Origin: Ohtaekwangia sp036786105
GTDB lineage: Bacteria; Bacteroidota; Bacteroidia; Cytophagales; Cyclobacteriaceae
Direction of reading: 5' to 3'
DNA: 64,000 nt
Assembly (NCBI RefSeq): GCF_036786105.1
Contig: NZ_DAIQRQ010000015.1
Location: 1 to 64,000, forward strand
The notes under the pieces were generated by a model. That model was not told where the DNA came from. It did no database searches and was given only the letters and a program-made list of their open reading frames with translations. Positions 1 to 8,911 of the stretch are shown piece by piece (within the stretch, counting starts at the first letter, position 1; each line of letters starts with the position of its first letter). Made by a program: the position numbers and the translations under genes.

Positions 1-2411
1 GCTCCCATAACCTTGCGAATGCCAATCTCGCGCGTTCTGTTCACTGCATTTATACCCGACAATCCAAATAATCCCAGACACGAAATGAGTATAGCAAAGC
101 CTGTAGCCAAAGCCATAATATTCATCCAGTGTTCGAATGATGCATACTGCCGTGCCACATTTTCATCGAGGAAAGAATATTCAAAAGGTTTGTCAGGGGC
201 TATCGCTGTAAATGCTCTTTTGAGCTGCTCCAGCGTGGCGGGTAAATCTTCGCCCTTGATCCGCACCAGCATGTTTGACAAACTGCCATCGTTCAGATCC
301 ATCGTGAAGAACATGGGACTTATCGATTCCTGCAAAGAAAGGAAATGAAAATCCTTCACCACACCGATCACTCTCGAACCTATTGCCTCCGGATTTCTGG
401 CGTGATAGTTCAGATGTTCGTGAAGCGGGTCCGTCCACTTCATATCTTTCACCAGCGCCTCATTTACAATGATAGTCTGCACTGAATCACTTGAAGTGCC
501 GGCATCAAAATCACGCCCCATCACAATGTCAATGCCCAGCGTTTTAATATAGTTTGCGTCTATTGTATAGCCATGCGTAGCCTTGTTCTCACCGTTTACC
601 TGGTATCCGTAAATCATTCCATCGTCTCCCGCAAATGGATAATCTGTTCCGGCTACTGACACAACAGAAGGTATATGTTCCACCTGTTGCCGGAATTGCT
701 CCACAACCCGCTCCGGCCGCTCGCCCCAGCCAGCCTGTGTTGGAATTACCACGAGCTGATGCTGATCATAACCAAGATCCTTGGTTGTAATATATTGCAT
801 CTGGCGATACATAATAACCGAGCTGATGATCAGGAACGATGAGAGTACAAACTGCAGAATGATCAGTGGTTTCGAAAATCCTGCCGATAACTTCGCAGTA
901 AAGGTTCCCCGCAGCACCTGAACCGGTCGAAAGCCGGAGAGATATAGCGCAGGATAGCACCCGGCCAGTAAACCCACCACAAGGGCGATAGCCAGACTTA
1001 TACCAGCCAGAGAAAGTATATTGGTTGTATTCAGTGCAATCGCTTTACCGGTAAATTGGTTGAATGCCGGCAGAAAGAGCACTGCCAGCACAAAGCCAAT
1101 CAGCAAAGAGAGTAGTGCCAGCATCACCGATTCAAACGCAAACTGGTATATCAACTGTTTTCTATAGGCTCCCATCACTTTGCGAACACCTACTTCCATT
1201 CTACGCTTCGCAGATGATGTTAATGCCAGCGATATATAGTTTATACAAGCAATCAGCATGATTAGTATAGCAATGCCGCCCAGTATCCAGGCATATTGCG
1301 GATCACTCACGTTATCCCAGCTAACATCTTTCATGCTGTGTATACCGGTGAGTTTGGCAAAACCGATCCGGTAGGGCATCTCTCCTTCCGGAACTTTATC
1401 ACGCTCGCGCCACTGGTCGAGGTCAGCTTTCATATACTTCTGCGTAAGCCTATCAAGGCTCGCCTGAAGATGAGCTGCCGATGCAGACGGGTATAGCTGC
1501 ACAAAGGTGGCGAAGCCCATATTCATCCAGGTATCCAGGTTATATTGGTGATAAGCACCCCATCCTTCTATCGGCAGCAATGCCTGAAACTGCAAACTGG
1601 AATTAGCAGGCGGTGCTTCAATTATACCTGTAACCGTCAGTGACCGGTTGCCCATCATCAACACCTGTCCGAGTGCCGGAGATGCGCCAAAATATTTTTC
1701 AGCCATGGCAGGCGTCAACACAATTTCATCTTTCGATGAAAACATCTTTTCTACGTTTCCTTCCAGCAAACGAAACGAGAACATCCGAAAGAAATCGGCA
1801 TCGATATATACAATGGGCTCCTTGAAAACTTTTTCGTCTCTACGAAGTATAGCATCACTCTTGCAGAAGTGCGTGGCATATTGTACTTCCGGTATCTCGG
1901 CTTTCATGGTTGGCGCCAGTGCCAATGACATCTGCGACATTTTGCGATACGGAGATTGTTCTTTGCCATTACCCTGGTTGCCTGCATACATAATACTGTG
2001 CATGCGATATATAGCATTGCCGTTTGCATGGAACATATCGAAACTCCGCTCATCTTCTATGAACAGATAGATAAGTATACAAAATGCTATACCGATGCTG
2101 AGGCCGGTAGCATTAATAAAGGAGTATAGCTTCCGTTTTACAATGTTTCGGGAAGCGACTGTTACGTAGTTTCGGATCATAATGCTTTGCAGTGAAAATG
2201 AAAATCGGTTTCGTAAAATGATCGATGGCCTGAACAAACGAAGCACATTCCAGTACAGTCGCTGCCTGGCTTTATATATACCTGCTATTCGCACATCCTC
2301 TTCAAACTGTTCCAGCAGGTCACCTTCTATACCTTCATATAACCACAGTGGACAAAACCACGCGAGGAACCGAAGTGCCCACCGGGGCGGCCCATGATTT
2401 ACTTCTTTCAT
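1..2411 (-). CDS. ABC-type permease with N-terminal permease prefix domain (FtsX/MacB family), 3' end outside window
   Basis: The frame is open from an ATG at 2411 to the left edge, about 803 residues, with no stop. Residues 1-65 form the short soluble prefix domain that Bacteroidota put in front of such permeases (WLYEGIEGDLLEQFEED). A first membrane helix follows at about 92-114, then a MacB-like periplasmic domain, then an FtsX block at about 372-500 (LIMLIACINYISLAL, RRMEVGVRKVMGA). A second periplasmic domain leads to a second FtsX block starting near 765, whose GIRKVMGA motif lies at the window edge. The usual length is slightly above 870 residues, so roughly 70-90 are missing. The start codon lies 2 nt after the PadR stop codon, so the two are co-transcribed. 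By family, it is an inner-membrane permease of an export or lipid/peptide-handling ABC system; the substrate is unknown and no ATPase gene is seen here. Confidence 0.88.
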   Translation of the reverse strand, partial: MKEVNHGPPRWALRFLAWFCPLWLYEGIEGDLLEQFEEDVRIAGIYKARQRLYWNVLRLFRPSIILRNRFSFSLQSIMIRNYVTVASRNIVKRKLYSFINATGLSIGIAFCILIYLFIEDERSFDMFHANGNAIYRMHSIMYAGNQGNGKEQSPYRKMSQMSLALAPTMKAEIPEVQYATHFCKSDAILRRDEKVFKEPIVYIDADFFRMFSFRLLEGNVEKMFSSKDEIVLTPAMAEKYFGASPALGQVLMMGNRSLTVTGIIEAPPANSSLQFQALLPIEGWGAYHQYNLDTWMNMGFATFVQLYPSASAAHLQASLDRLTQKYMKADLDQWRERDKVPEGEMPYRIGFAKLTGIHSMKDVSWDNVSDPQYAWILGGIAILIMLIACINYISLALTSSAKRRMEVGVRKVMGAYRKQLIYQFAFESVMLALLSLLIGFVLAVLFLPAFNQFTGKAIALNTTNILSLAGISLAIALVVGLLAGCYPALYLSGFRPVQVLRGTFTAKLSAGFSKPLIILQFVLSSFLIISSVIMYRQMQYITTKDLGYDQHQLVVIPTQAGWGERPERVVEQFRQQVEHIPSVVSVAGTDYPFAGDDGMIYGYQVNGENKATHGYTIDANYIKTLGIDIVMGRDFDAGTSSDSVQTIIVNEALVKDMKWTDPLHEHLNYHARNPEAIGSRVIGVVKDFHFLSLQESISPMFFTMDLNDGSLSNMLVRIKGEDLPATLEQLKRAFTAIAPDKPFEYSFLDENVARQYASFEHWMNIMALATGFAILISCLGLFGLSGINAVNRTREIGIRKVMG

Positions 2412-2413
2412 GA

Positions 2414-2746
2414 TTAGCTTCCGGCAATTTTAAGCTGTGGTATTAATTTCCAGAGGTCCATGCGCGCTTCTTTCATCGCGCGCAGCATGGCAAGGCCCGC
2501 GTTGGTAATGGTAAATATCCTTTTTCGCCTCCCCCCGCGCGAGTTGGTAGCACCACCCATGTGCGATTTTACCAGCCCTTTATCTTCCAGGCGATACAGC
2601 GTAACATGCACAGCACTCAGGTTCACATCCCTCCCAACACGGTCTTTTATCTCTGTAACTATGGCATTGCCGTATGCCTCTTCTCCCAGTATACCCACCA
2701 TCGTCAACACCAGTTCTTCAAATTCACCAAGATACTCTTTGCTCAT
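2414..2746 (-). CDS. PadR family transcriptional regulator
   Basis: A 110-residue PadR-type winged-helix protein. It opens with MSKEYLGEFEELVLTMVGIL, then an HTH region with ALYGNAI-like spacing (EEAYGNAIVTEIKDR), the LSAVHVTLYRLEDKGLV recognition helix, and a wing with GGRRKRIFTIT. The C-terminal dimerisation helix is short, typical of the class found in front of prefix-domain permeases. It sits directly upstream of the permease (2 nt apart) and probably represses that two-gene operon. The family is known to respond to small toxic or envelope-stress compounds; the ligand here cannot be told from sequence. Confidence 0.9.
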   Translation of the reverse strand: MSKEYLGEFEELVLTMVGILGEEAYGNAIVTEIKDRVGRDVNLSAVHVTLYRLEDKGLVKSHMGGATNSRGGRRKRIFTITNAGLAMLRAMKEARMDLWKLIPQLKIAGS

Positions 2747-2751
2747 TTCTA

Positions 2752-2793
2752 TATATTTTGTAAGACTAATATACGGATTTGTTTATATTTTGT
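2752..2793 (-). promoter_or_regulatory. Possible PadR operator: direct repeat upstream of padR-permease operon
   Basis: The ten bases TATATTTTGT occur at 2752-2761 and again at 2784-2793, a 32-bp period (three helical turns), immediately upstream of the PadR start codon at 2746. Placement suggests an autoregulatory site. No convincing TAnnTTTG box is visible on the minus strand. The assignment is inference from position and spacing only. Confidence 0.35.
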
Positions 2794-2810
2794 TAAAGAA
2801 ATACATTTTT

Positions 2811-2990
2811 TTGTGTTTAAGTGTTGAGGTGTTGGCGTGTTGAAGGCGTGGAGATGCGATTAGGGGATGTGTTTACGTGTGTATGTTGGCACGTGTATAC
2901 GTATCGGATTTTACCGTTGGGTTCCGCAGGAAAGTTTATATATAATAAGAACCAGTCGCGCAGCGACTTAAACTTTAAACTTTGAACTTT
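2811..2990. repeat. Word-repeat intergenic site, interrupted by assembly gap
   Basis: Between the PadR gene start and the penicillin-binding protein end there is low-complexity DNA built from GTGTTTAAGTGTT/ACGTGTTTACGTGT-type words (2811-2905), then TTAAACTTTAAACTTTGAAC words (2967-2990) running into the N gap. After the gap, CAACATACCAAC (3091-3102) matches words seen at 62380-62395 and 62902-62912. The site is related to those at 61433, 62262 and 62840. No gene is seen in 2747-3115. Confidence 0.6.
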
Positions 2991-3090
2991 NNNNNNNNNN
3001 NNNNNNNNNNNNNNNNNNNNNNNNNNNNNNNNNNNNNNNNNNNNNNNNNNNNNNNNNNNNNNNNNNNNNNNNNNNNNNNNNNNNNNNNNN
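2991..3090. other. Assembly gap of 100 N
   Basis: Exactly 100 N, a conventional scaffold gap size. It falls inside a word-repeat inverted-repeat site, a structure likely to break assembly or sequencing. The true length and content are unknown. Confidence 0.98.
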
Positions 3091-3115
3091 CAACATACCA
3101 ACTAAACCCGTCCCA

Positions 3116-5467
3116 TCATCCCTTTCCGAAGAGTCTTCTGAAAAATCCGTTCTTCTTCTTTTCTTTCTCACCGAAGGCTCGCTTGGTTTCTTTTTCCTTT
3201 TTGCCGAAGATGCGTTGAAAGACATTGGTGTCTGAACGGTATAGATCACAGGATATCTTTCGCTGTTGTGATGAGGATAATTCAGGGAAATGTGCCCTGC
3301 TGATGGAAGCGAGTTCCTTGTCGGCATTTACCTTTTGGAAAAAAGTGGCTACGATGGGCAATGCTGTTCTTGCTCCCTGACCCAGCGCCGTGGAGCGAAA
3401 GCGGATGCGCGGATCATCGGCACCTACCCAGGCACCAACCACCAGATTGGGAGTCATTGCTATAAACCAGCCATCCGCATTGGATTGTGTGGTGCCGGTC
3501 TTCCCTGCCATCTCATTGTTTATACCATAGCGTGTACGCATGCCGGCACCGGTGCCTTCATCGATTGTACGCTTTAGCATGTGTACCATCATCTGCGCAT
3601 GCTCGGGTGACAGTGCCTGCTCAGTTTGTTGTTCAGGTTCAAATGCCTCCAATACTTGACCTTGCCGATCAGCTATAGCCGTAATGTAAAAAGGTTCTAC
3701 ACGTTTACCGTTGTTGAGAAAGCAGGCATAGGCACGCACCATTTCCATCATGGATATATTAGCAGCACCCAACGCTATAGCGGGTACAGCGGGCAGATCG
3801 CTATCAATACCCATCCTCCGCGCCAATGCTACCGTGTTATCAATACCCGCTTGCTCCAATACGCGAACAGACACGGTGTTTACCGAATAAGCCAGGCCGC
3901 CGGTAAGCGAGTATTTCAAATCGTAGTTATCTTCTGTATTCTCGGGAGTCCAGCCTTGCATATTGGTATATTCTACTTTTGCTGCGGAAAAGAAATCGCA
4001 AGGGTCAACACCGTTCTCCAATGCTGCTGCATATACAATGGGTTTAAAAGTAGAACCGATCTGCCGCTTGGTTGATTCGCGCACGTGATCATATTGAAAG
4101 TAATGATGGTTGATCCCTCCTACCCACACACGTATAGCGCCCTGCTTGGGGTCCATGGCCAATACACCGGCCTGTAAAAATTTCAAATAATGGCGAATAG
4201 AGTCCACCGGACTCATCATTATTTCCTGTTCGCCGTTATCCATTAATACACTCATCAGTACCGGTGTCTTCATTACCTGCATGATCTTATCGTGCGAAAG
4301 TCCTTCGGCAGAAAGTGATTTATACCGGTCTGATTTCCGAATAGCCTCATTCAGTAATTCCGGAGTGCGCTGCCACGGATCGCGTTTTCCCCAATGATTG
4401 CGAAATACTTTTTGCAGCGACACCATCTGTTTATTCACAGCCTCTTCAGCATATTGCTGCAGGCGTGAGTCGATGGTGGTATATATCTTCAATCCATCTG
4501 TATATAGATTATAAGGATCACCATTTGGCTTGGTATGCTGCCGACACCACTCCTTCAACTCCTGACGGATATATTCACGAAAATACGGAGCCAGACCGGT
4601 GTGGTGGGTAATTTTATTATACTGAAGTTTAATAGGCAATTTCTTCTTCGCATCGGCTTCCGCTTGTGAAAGCTTATTGTATTTCTGTAATTGATCGAGT
4701 ACAGTATTTCTTCGCTGTCGTGAGCGCTCAGGAAATATTCTGGGATTATAAGCATACGTTGATTTGAGCATGCCAATGAGTACTGCAGCCTGGTCCACTG
4801 AAAGGCCGCGCGCGTGCACTGAATAGAATCGTTGCGCTGCTGCTTCTATACCAAACGTATTATCGCCAAAAGAAACTGTATTTAAATAAAGCGTGAGAAT
4901 AGCGGGTTTATCATATATATCTTCGAGGCGTGAGGCAACGATCATTTCGCGCATTTTATTGATGGGTGTTGAGAAGAGCCAATAATTTTTCCGTGGATAT
5001 AAGTTCTTGGCGAGCTGCTGGGTAAGTGTACTTCCTCCTCCGGAAGATTCCCGCTGCAACAGTATACTCTTGAAAAACACCCGCGTCAGGCTGCGTGTGT
5101 CGATCGCACCATGTTCGAAGAATCGAATGTCTTCTGTAGCAAGCACAACATCGGTCAAATGCTGTGGAATGTCTGCGTATTGTATATTTGATCGCTCCTG
5201 TATAAAATACTTCCCCAACAATACGCTGTCGGCACTATATACTTCCGTAGCCAGTGGATTTTCTACAGCACGCAGTTCATCTCGGTCCGGTAACCTGCCG
5301 AAAACTCCCATCCACACCAGGATAAATAGTGCGGCAAAAAAGACAAGAAAAAACCCTGCTAAAAAGGCACCTGTAAACAGTATCTTTTTAACAGGGGATT
5401 GGGCTCTAAATCGCGACAGTATTTTCTTTCCTATATTTTTGGCAAAAGTCATGAGTCGATTCGTCAT
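3116..5467 (-). CDS. Bifunctional penicillin-binding protein 1A (glycosyltransferase/transpeptidase)
   Basis: A 783-residue class A PBP that polymerises and cross-links peptidoglycan on the periplasmic side of the inner membrane. A basic cytoplasmic tail (1-27) precedes one membrane anchor at about 28-53. The glycosyltransferase domain has the catalytic glutamate E112 in ATEDIRFFEHG and the GGGSTLTQQLAKN motif at 143-155. The transpeptidase domain has S472-T-F-K475 (nucleophile S472), S528-V-N and K656-T-G-T. The C-terminus from about 740 is highly basic (KKEKETKRAF, GEKEKKKNGFFRRLFGKG) and not part of the conserved fold. It stands alone, with a 75-nt gap to the dps gene upstream. The start chosen gives a proper anchor; an internal ATG six codons on is possible. 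Confidence 0.95.
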   Translation of the reverse strand: MTNRLMTFAKNIGKKILSRFRAQSPVKKILFTGAFLAGFFLVFFAALFILVWMGVFGRLPDRDELRAVENPLATEVYSADSVLLGKYFIQERSNIQYADIPQHLTDVVLATEDIRFFEHGAIDTRSLTRVFFKSILLQRESSGGGSTLTQQLAKNLYPRKNYWLFSTPINKMREMIVASRLEDIYDKPAILTLYLNTVSFGDNTFGIEAAAQRFYSVHARGLSVDQAAVLIGMLKSTYAYNPRIFPERSRQRRNTVLDQLQKYNKLSQAEADAKKKLPIKLQYNKITHHTGLAPYFREYIRQELKEWCRQHTKPNGDPYNLYTDGLKIYTTIDSRLQQYAEEAVNKQMVSLQKVFRNHWGKRDPWQRTPELLNEAIRKSDRYKSLSAEGLSHDKIMQVMKTPVLMSVLMDNGEQEIMMSPVDSIRHYLKFLQAGVLAMDPKQGAIRVWVGGINHHYFQYDHVRESTKRQIGSTFKPIVYAAALENGVDPCDFFSAAKVEYTNMQGWTPENTEDNYDLKYSLTGGLAYSVNTVSVRVLEQAGIDNTVALARRMGIDSDLPAVPAIALGAANISMMEMVRAYACFLNNGKRVEPFYITAIADRQGQVLEAFEPEQQTEQALSPEHAQMMVHMLKRTIDEGTGAGMRTRYGINNEMAGKTGTTQSNADGWFIAMTPNLVVGAWVGADDPRIRFRSTALGQGARTALPIVATFFQKVNADKELASISRAHFPELSSSQQRKISCDLYRSDTNVFQRIFGKKEKETKRAFGEKEKKKNGFFRRLFGKG

Positions 5468-5542
5468 TCGCTGTGAATGTTTTTAACACAACGCAATTTT
5501 CATCAAAATATTCCGCGATACCGAATCAATCTCGTTGTATAA

Positions 5543-6067
5543 CTATTTAGCCAGAAATGCTGTGAGCATCCAGTGATGTTTCTCGATCTTTTTAATGTAT
5601 CCTTTGATCATCTGTTCCGTACCGGCATCCTCCTGTTCTGACGCAATGCTCAACACATTCACCAGGTAGCCAAGTAAGATACGGAAGTCGCTTAATACTT
5701 CGCGCACCATTACTTCTGCCTGCAGATCGGAGCCTGTCTCCTTAATGGCAGAATGTTCGAGATAATCGTGCATCGTACTCAGCGGCGTATGGCTGAATAC
5801 ACGAATGCGCTCTGCAATCTCGTCTATATGCAGAGCTACTTCTGTATATAGTAATTCAAATTGCTCATGCAGGTCAAAGAAATCCTGGCCTTTTACATTC
5901 CAATGATAATTTCTCAGCTTCTGATAGTGTACCTGGAAGTTAGCAAGCAGCTCGTTCAATGCACTTGCGATACGATCTGTCTCATCGGATGACCATCCCA
6001 GCTTAATAGGCTTCGCCTTTGCCAGGCGAGTATCTAATTGTGTCTTTGCTACATTCTCGATATCCAT
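5543..6067 (-). CDS. dps: Dps-type ferritin-like DNA-protection protein
   Basis: A 174-residue Dps protein. The family forms a dodecameric shell that oxidises and stores iron and protects DNA under starvation or peroxide. The ferroxidase residues are visible in the expected spacing: H55 (NYHWNVKG), H67, D82 and E86 (HIDEIAERI). The N-terminal 30 residues are slightly basic (LAKAKPIKLGW), as in Dps proteins that contact DNA. It is monocistronic by spacing. A TGCAGAA/TTCTGCA inverted repeat lies just before the start codon. Confidence 0.95.
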   Translation of the reverse strand: MDIENVAKTQLDTRLAKAKPIKLGWSSDETDRIASALNELLANFQVHYQKLRNYHWNVKGQDFFDLHEQFELLYTEVALHIDEIAERIRVFSHTPLSTMHDYLEHSAIKETGSDLQAEVMVREVLSDFRILLGYLVNVLSIASEQEDAGTEQMIKGYIKKIEKHHWMLTAFLAK

Positions 6068-6069
6068 GA

Positions 6070-6090
6070 TGCAGAAAATTTAGTTCTGCA
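6070..6090 (-). promoter_or_regulatory. Inverted repeat in dps leader
   Basis: Perfect 7-bp arms TGCAGAA (6070-6076) and TTCTGCA (6084-6090) with a 7-nt spacer, 2 nt from the dps start codon. It could be a protein operator or an RNA hairpin hindering ribosome access. The function is not known. Confidence 0.3.
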
Positions 6091-6162
6091 ATACAGGATA
6101 AAGAACTATTCCTGCCGGCAATCAAAAGGAGACCGTGGTATAACGTGGATTTTATTACACAG

Positions 6163-6819
6163 CTATCGCAGATACGGTTCTATTACCCGCGCCCAGATCA
6201 GGTAGCCCTGTGAGTTCAGATGAAGTCCATCATCGATGAATATACCTTTCTTTGGATAGCCTTCTTCATTTAGCAACGGTGTCCACATATCGATATAGGT
6301 AACATTCTTCTGATATCCAATCCAGTCTTTTAGTATTTTATTATAGAGGATGTATTGATCTTTCAGCTTCCAGCGGGCAAGGCTTGGTTTGGGGGAAATA
6401 AAAAACACCGGCACTTTCTTCGACAGGTGTGTGCGTATGGATTTCAGGATACTGTCAGCACCGGCAAGTATTTCTTCTGGCTTCTTCCCGGCTGCCAGAT
6501 CGTTGTCGCCTTCATAGATAAAGATGCGCTCTGGATTATAGGGAAGAATAAGTTTATCGGTATAGTATACAAGGTCAGACATCTGCGATCCGCCAAAGCC
6601 CCGGTTCACAACATTATACTGCGGATAATATTTTTTGATATCGCCCCAAAAACGAATACTGGAACTGCCTGTAAAGAGAATAAGCTTTTTTCTGGTAATA
6701 GCGGTATCGCCTGCAATCAATTTCTTCACTTCCTGATCAAAGCGAAGCGGGTCTTGTGCCTGAACGCGTATAGACGAAGAAAGAAGTATCGAAAGAACGA
6801 CATAGCGAAATGCGTGCAT
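6163..6819 (-). CDS. SGNH/GDSL-type hydrolase, secreted
   Basis: A 218-residue SGNH-fold esterase/acylhydrolase. I chose the start at 6819 because it begins a clean signal peptide (MHAFRYVVLSILLSSSIRVQ, cleavage after AQA-like VQAQ). A longer in-frame start at 6939 adds 40 unrelated residues. The four SGNH blocks are present: GSSSIRFW at about 51-58 (block I, Ser), NRGFGGSQMSD (block II, Gly), GDNDLAAG (block III, Asn) and DGLHLNSQG near the C-terminus (block V, Asp/His). Such proteins hydrolyse lipids, acetylated sugars or thioesters; the substrate here is unknown. It shares the strand with, but is not tightly coupled to, its neighbours. Confidence 0.85.
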   Translation of the reverse strand: MHAFRYVVLSILLSSSIRVQAQDPLRFDQEVKKLIAGDTAITRKKLILFTGSSSIRFWGDIKKYYPQYNVVNRGFGGSQMSDLVYYTDKLILPYNPERIFIYEGDNDLAAGKKPEEILAGADSILKSIRTHLSKKVPVFFISPKPSLARWKLKDQYILYNKILKDWIGYQKNVTYIDMWTPLLNEEGYPKKGIFIDDGLHLNSQGYLIWARVIEPYLR

Positions 6820-6962
6820 AGCTTTTTTATAGCAAGATATGAGTCTGGTATAAAGATGCAAATAACAATTACACCAACGTATACTTTCAAAAGCACCGCA
6901 TGCATTTGTTAACACTGAGTTGTTTGTATTCCGGTGCAATCAGAGGAATACCTGATTGCACA

Positions 6963-7841
6963 TTAAGAAAACAAATCGGAGCTTAGATAGCGGTCACCGC
7001 GATCGCAAATGATAAATACAATTATACCTTCTTCAATTTCACTGGCGATTTTCATGGCGGCACTGAGTGCTCCGCCACTGCTCATGCCGGCTAATATACC
7101 TTCTTCGCGCGCGAGGCGTCTGGTATACGTGCGCGCATCCGCTTCGCTTACATCGATCACGCGATCGACACGCTGTGGCTCAAATATCTTCGGCAAAAAT
7201 TCTGGCGACCATCGGCGGATGCCCGGTATACATGCGCCATCGGTAGGCTGCGTTCCTACAATTTTTATGGCCGGGTTCTGTTCTTTCAGGTAACGCGATA
7301 CGCCCATAATGGTGCCGGTGGTTCCCATGGCCGATACGAAATGTGTTACTTTACCGTGTGTATCACGCCATATCTCGGGGCCGGTAGTTTTATAGTGCAT
7401 GCCGTAGTTATCGGCATTGGCAAACTGATTTAATATATAGTATCCTTCTTTTACCGCCATCTCTTCCGCTAACTGCCGCGAGTATTCGATAGTGCGTGCT
7501 GCCGGCGTCAGAATTACTTTGGCGCCATAGGCTTCCATAGCCAATACGCGTTCGCGGGTAGAGTTATCAGGCATGATGAGCGTCATGTTAAGTCCCATCA
7601 ACTGTGCGATCATGGCGAGTGCTATACCGGTATTTCCGCTGGTGGCTTCTACCAGTTTATCGCCACGTTTTATATCTCCGCGGTCGAGCGCACCTTTAAT
7701 CATACCGTACGCTGCACGATCTTTTACACTGCCTCCCGGGTTATCACCTTCCAGCTTTCCATAGATGGTAACGCGTTTGTTTACAGGTATATGTTGCAAT
7801 TCCACCAGTCGTGTATTGCCGATAAGTTGTTCAAGTGTCAT
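6963..7841 (-). CDS. cysM: Cysteine synthase B (O-acetylserine sulfhydrylase)
   Basis: A 292-residue fold-type II PLP enzyme that makes cysteine from O-acetylserine and sulfide or thiosulfate in the cytoplasm. The PLP lysine is K40 in NPGGSVKDRAAYGM, the substrate loop TSGNTG is at 67-72, and the phosphate-binding loop is AMGTTGTIMG. The length and the C-terminal CDRGDRYLSSDLF match the CysM subgroup more than CysK. It lies 40 nt downstream of the tryptophan dioxygenase gene on the same strand, so co-transcription is possible, though there is no obvious pathway link. Specificity (CysM against CysK) is inferred. Confidence 0.92.
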   Translation of the reverse strand: MTLEQLIGNTRLVELQHIPVNKRVTIYGKLEGDNPGGSVKDRAAYGMIKGALDRGDIKRGDKLVEATSGNTGIALAMIAQLMGLNMTLIMPDNSTRERVLAMEAYGAKVILTPAARTIEYSRQLAEEMAVKEGYYILNQFANADNYGMHYKTTGPEIWRDTHGKVTHFVSAMGTTGTIMGVSRYLKEQNPAIKIVGTQPTDGACIPGIRRWSPEFLPKIFEPQRVDRVIDVSEADARTYTRRLAREEGILAGMSSGGALSAAMKIASEIEEGIIVFIICDRGDRYLSSDLFS

Positions 7842-7881
7842 AAAATGGGTAGATACAGTTCTGTGACTCCAACGAATAATT

Positions 7882-8841
7882 TTAATAATCAGTTTCGGCT
7901 ACAAATGCAGCTTTGCCCCATTCTTCTTTTTCTTTTCCGCTCCACAGTTCGGGAAAGAATATGATCTTGCGGAAACGGGGCGGCAAATATTTCTGCCAGT
8001 TGGTACCTCCGGTAGCCTTAATGTCTTCAGGGTCTTTATGCAAATAATGTCCGGCCGATTTCAAATGTGCCAGCGGCCAAAGTACATTCGACAGTGTATC
8101 GAGTGCCCGAAGCCGTGATGCAATTTCATCTTTTCGAGGCGATGCAGCAAAATATTTAGTATATAGCTGGCGCAGATTCCGGTCTTTCATACGCACACCG
8201 GTGTCATGGAAATCGCGCATATACTTTTGTTCGAACTGTTGCAACGTCAGCGTCTTTTTACCGGTAGCCAGTTCGGTTGCACCACTGCGCCAATATAGTT
8301 TTTCAAGTAATGTACTAATCTCATGGTTGTTGATCTGGTTGCGCTCGGTTGCATTCACCAGGTTTATCATATCGGTAGAGTATATTTCGATAAGCCTGTA
8401 TTGTGCCGACTGAAAACCGCTGGCAGGAAGCAGCGCCATTCTGAACTTCAGAAACTGCTCGCGCTCCATGCCTTTCACCATGATATCGAACGAATTTTCG
8501 AGATGACGAAAATAGCGCACGATACGATCGAGGCGATCGATGAAAAAATCTTCATCCGGATTTTCGCGAGCCGTGACTTGTTCCAACTCATGCAGGATTA
8601 ACCGGAAATATAATTCAGTAATCTGGTGATACATGATAAATACTTTCTCATCCGGAAATTGTGTCTTCGGACTTTGCAGACTTAGCAATGTATCGAGATG
8701 AATGTAATCCCAATACGTGAGATAGTCTGAATATAGCAAACCATCCAGGTAGGAAGAGAGGTCCTGCCCCATGGCATCATATTTGGCCTGCAACTTTTTA
8801 AGCTGACTTACAAGTTCAGCATCAACCTTATTACCTTCCAT
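7882..8841 (-). CDS. kynA: Tryptophan 2,3-dioxygenase
   Basis: A haem enzyme, about 319 residues, that opens the tryptophan indole ring to N-formylkynurenine, the first step of the kynurenine pathway. Family signatures are LTYWDYIHLDTLLSLQ, EKVFIMYHQITELYFR and LILHELEQ. A C-terminal AHLKSAGHYLHKD segment precedes ATGGTNW, the counterpart of the substrate-binding GTGGSS loop. I prefer the ATG at 8841 over the ATG at 8886: a TAACTTTG box on the minus strand at 8884-8891 would place transcription start inside the longer version, and MEGNKV fits family N-termini. It is divergent from glutaryl-CoA dehydrogenase, another enzyme of aromatic/lysine catabolism. Confidence 0.9.
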   Translation of the reverse strand: MEGNKVDAELVSQLKKLQAKYDAMGQDLSSYLDGLLYSDYLTYWDYIHLDTLLSLQSPKTQFPDEKVFIMYHQITELYFRLILHELEQVTARENPDEDFFIDRLDRIVRYFRHLENSFDIMVKGMEREQFLKFRMALLPASGFQSAQYRLIEIYSTDMINLVNATERNQINNHEISTLLEKLYWRSGATELATGKKTLTLQQFEQKYMRDFHDTGVRMKDRNLRQLYTKYFAASPRKDEIASRLRALDTLSNVLWPLAHLKSAGHYLHKDPEDIKATGGTNWQKYLPPRFRKIIFFPELWSGKEKEEWGKAAFVAETDY

Positions 8842-8883
8842 TGTAAAAACCTCAGAATGTAAAATACTTGTGTAAATTGGCAT

Positions 8884-8891
8884 CAAAGTTA
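8884..8891 (-). promoter_or_regulatory. Putative -7 box for tryptophan dioxygenase gene
   Basis: TAACTTTG on the minus strand matches the Bacteroidota TAnnTTTG box and lies 42 nt upstream of the start at 8841. A weak TTG is present about 24 nt further upstream. It supports the shorter protein start. Confidence 0.45.
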
Positions 8892-8911
8892 ACTCATTAA
8901 TCCTAATCTGT

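Noticed and set aside
2817..3327. Frames reading through the N gap
   Set aside because: They depend on unknown bases and on repeat words; no protein family pattern is present.
5007..5486. 159-codon plus-strand frame over the PBP gene
   Set aside because: It is antisense to a clear penicillin-binding protein gene and has no family signature.
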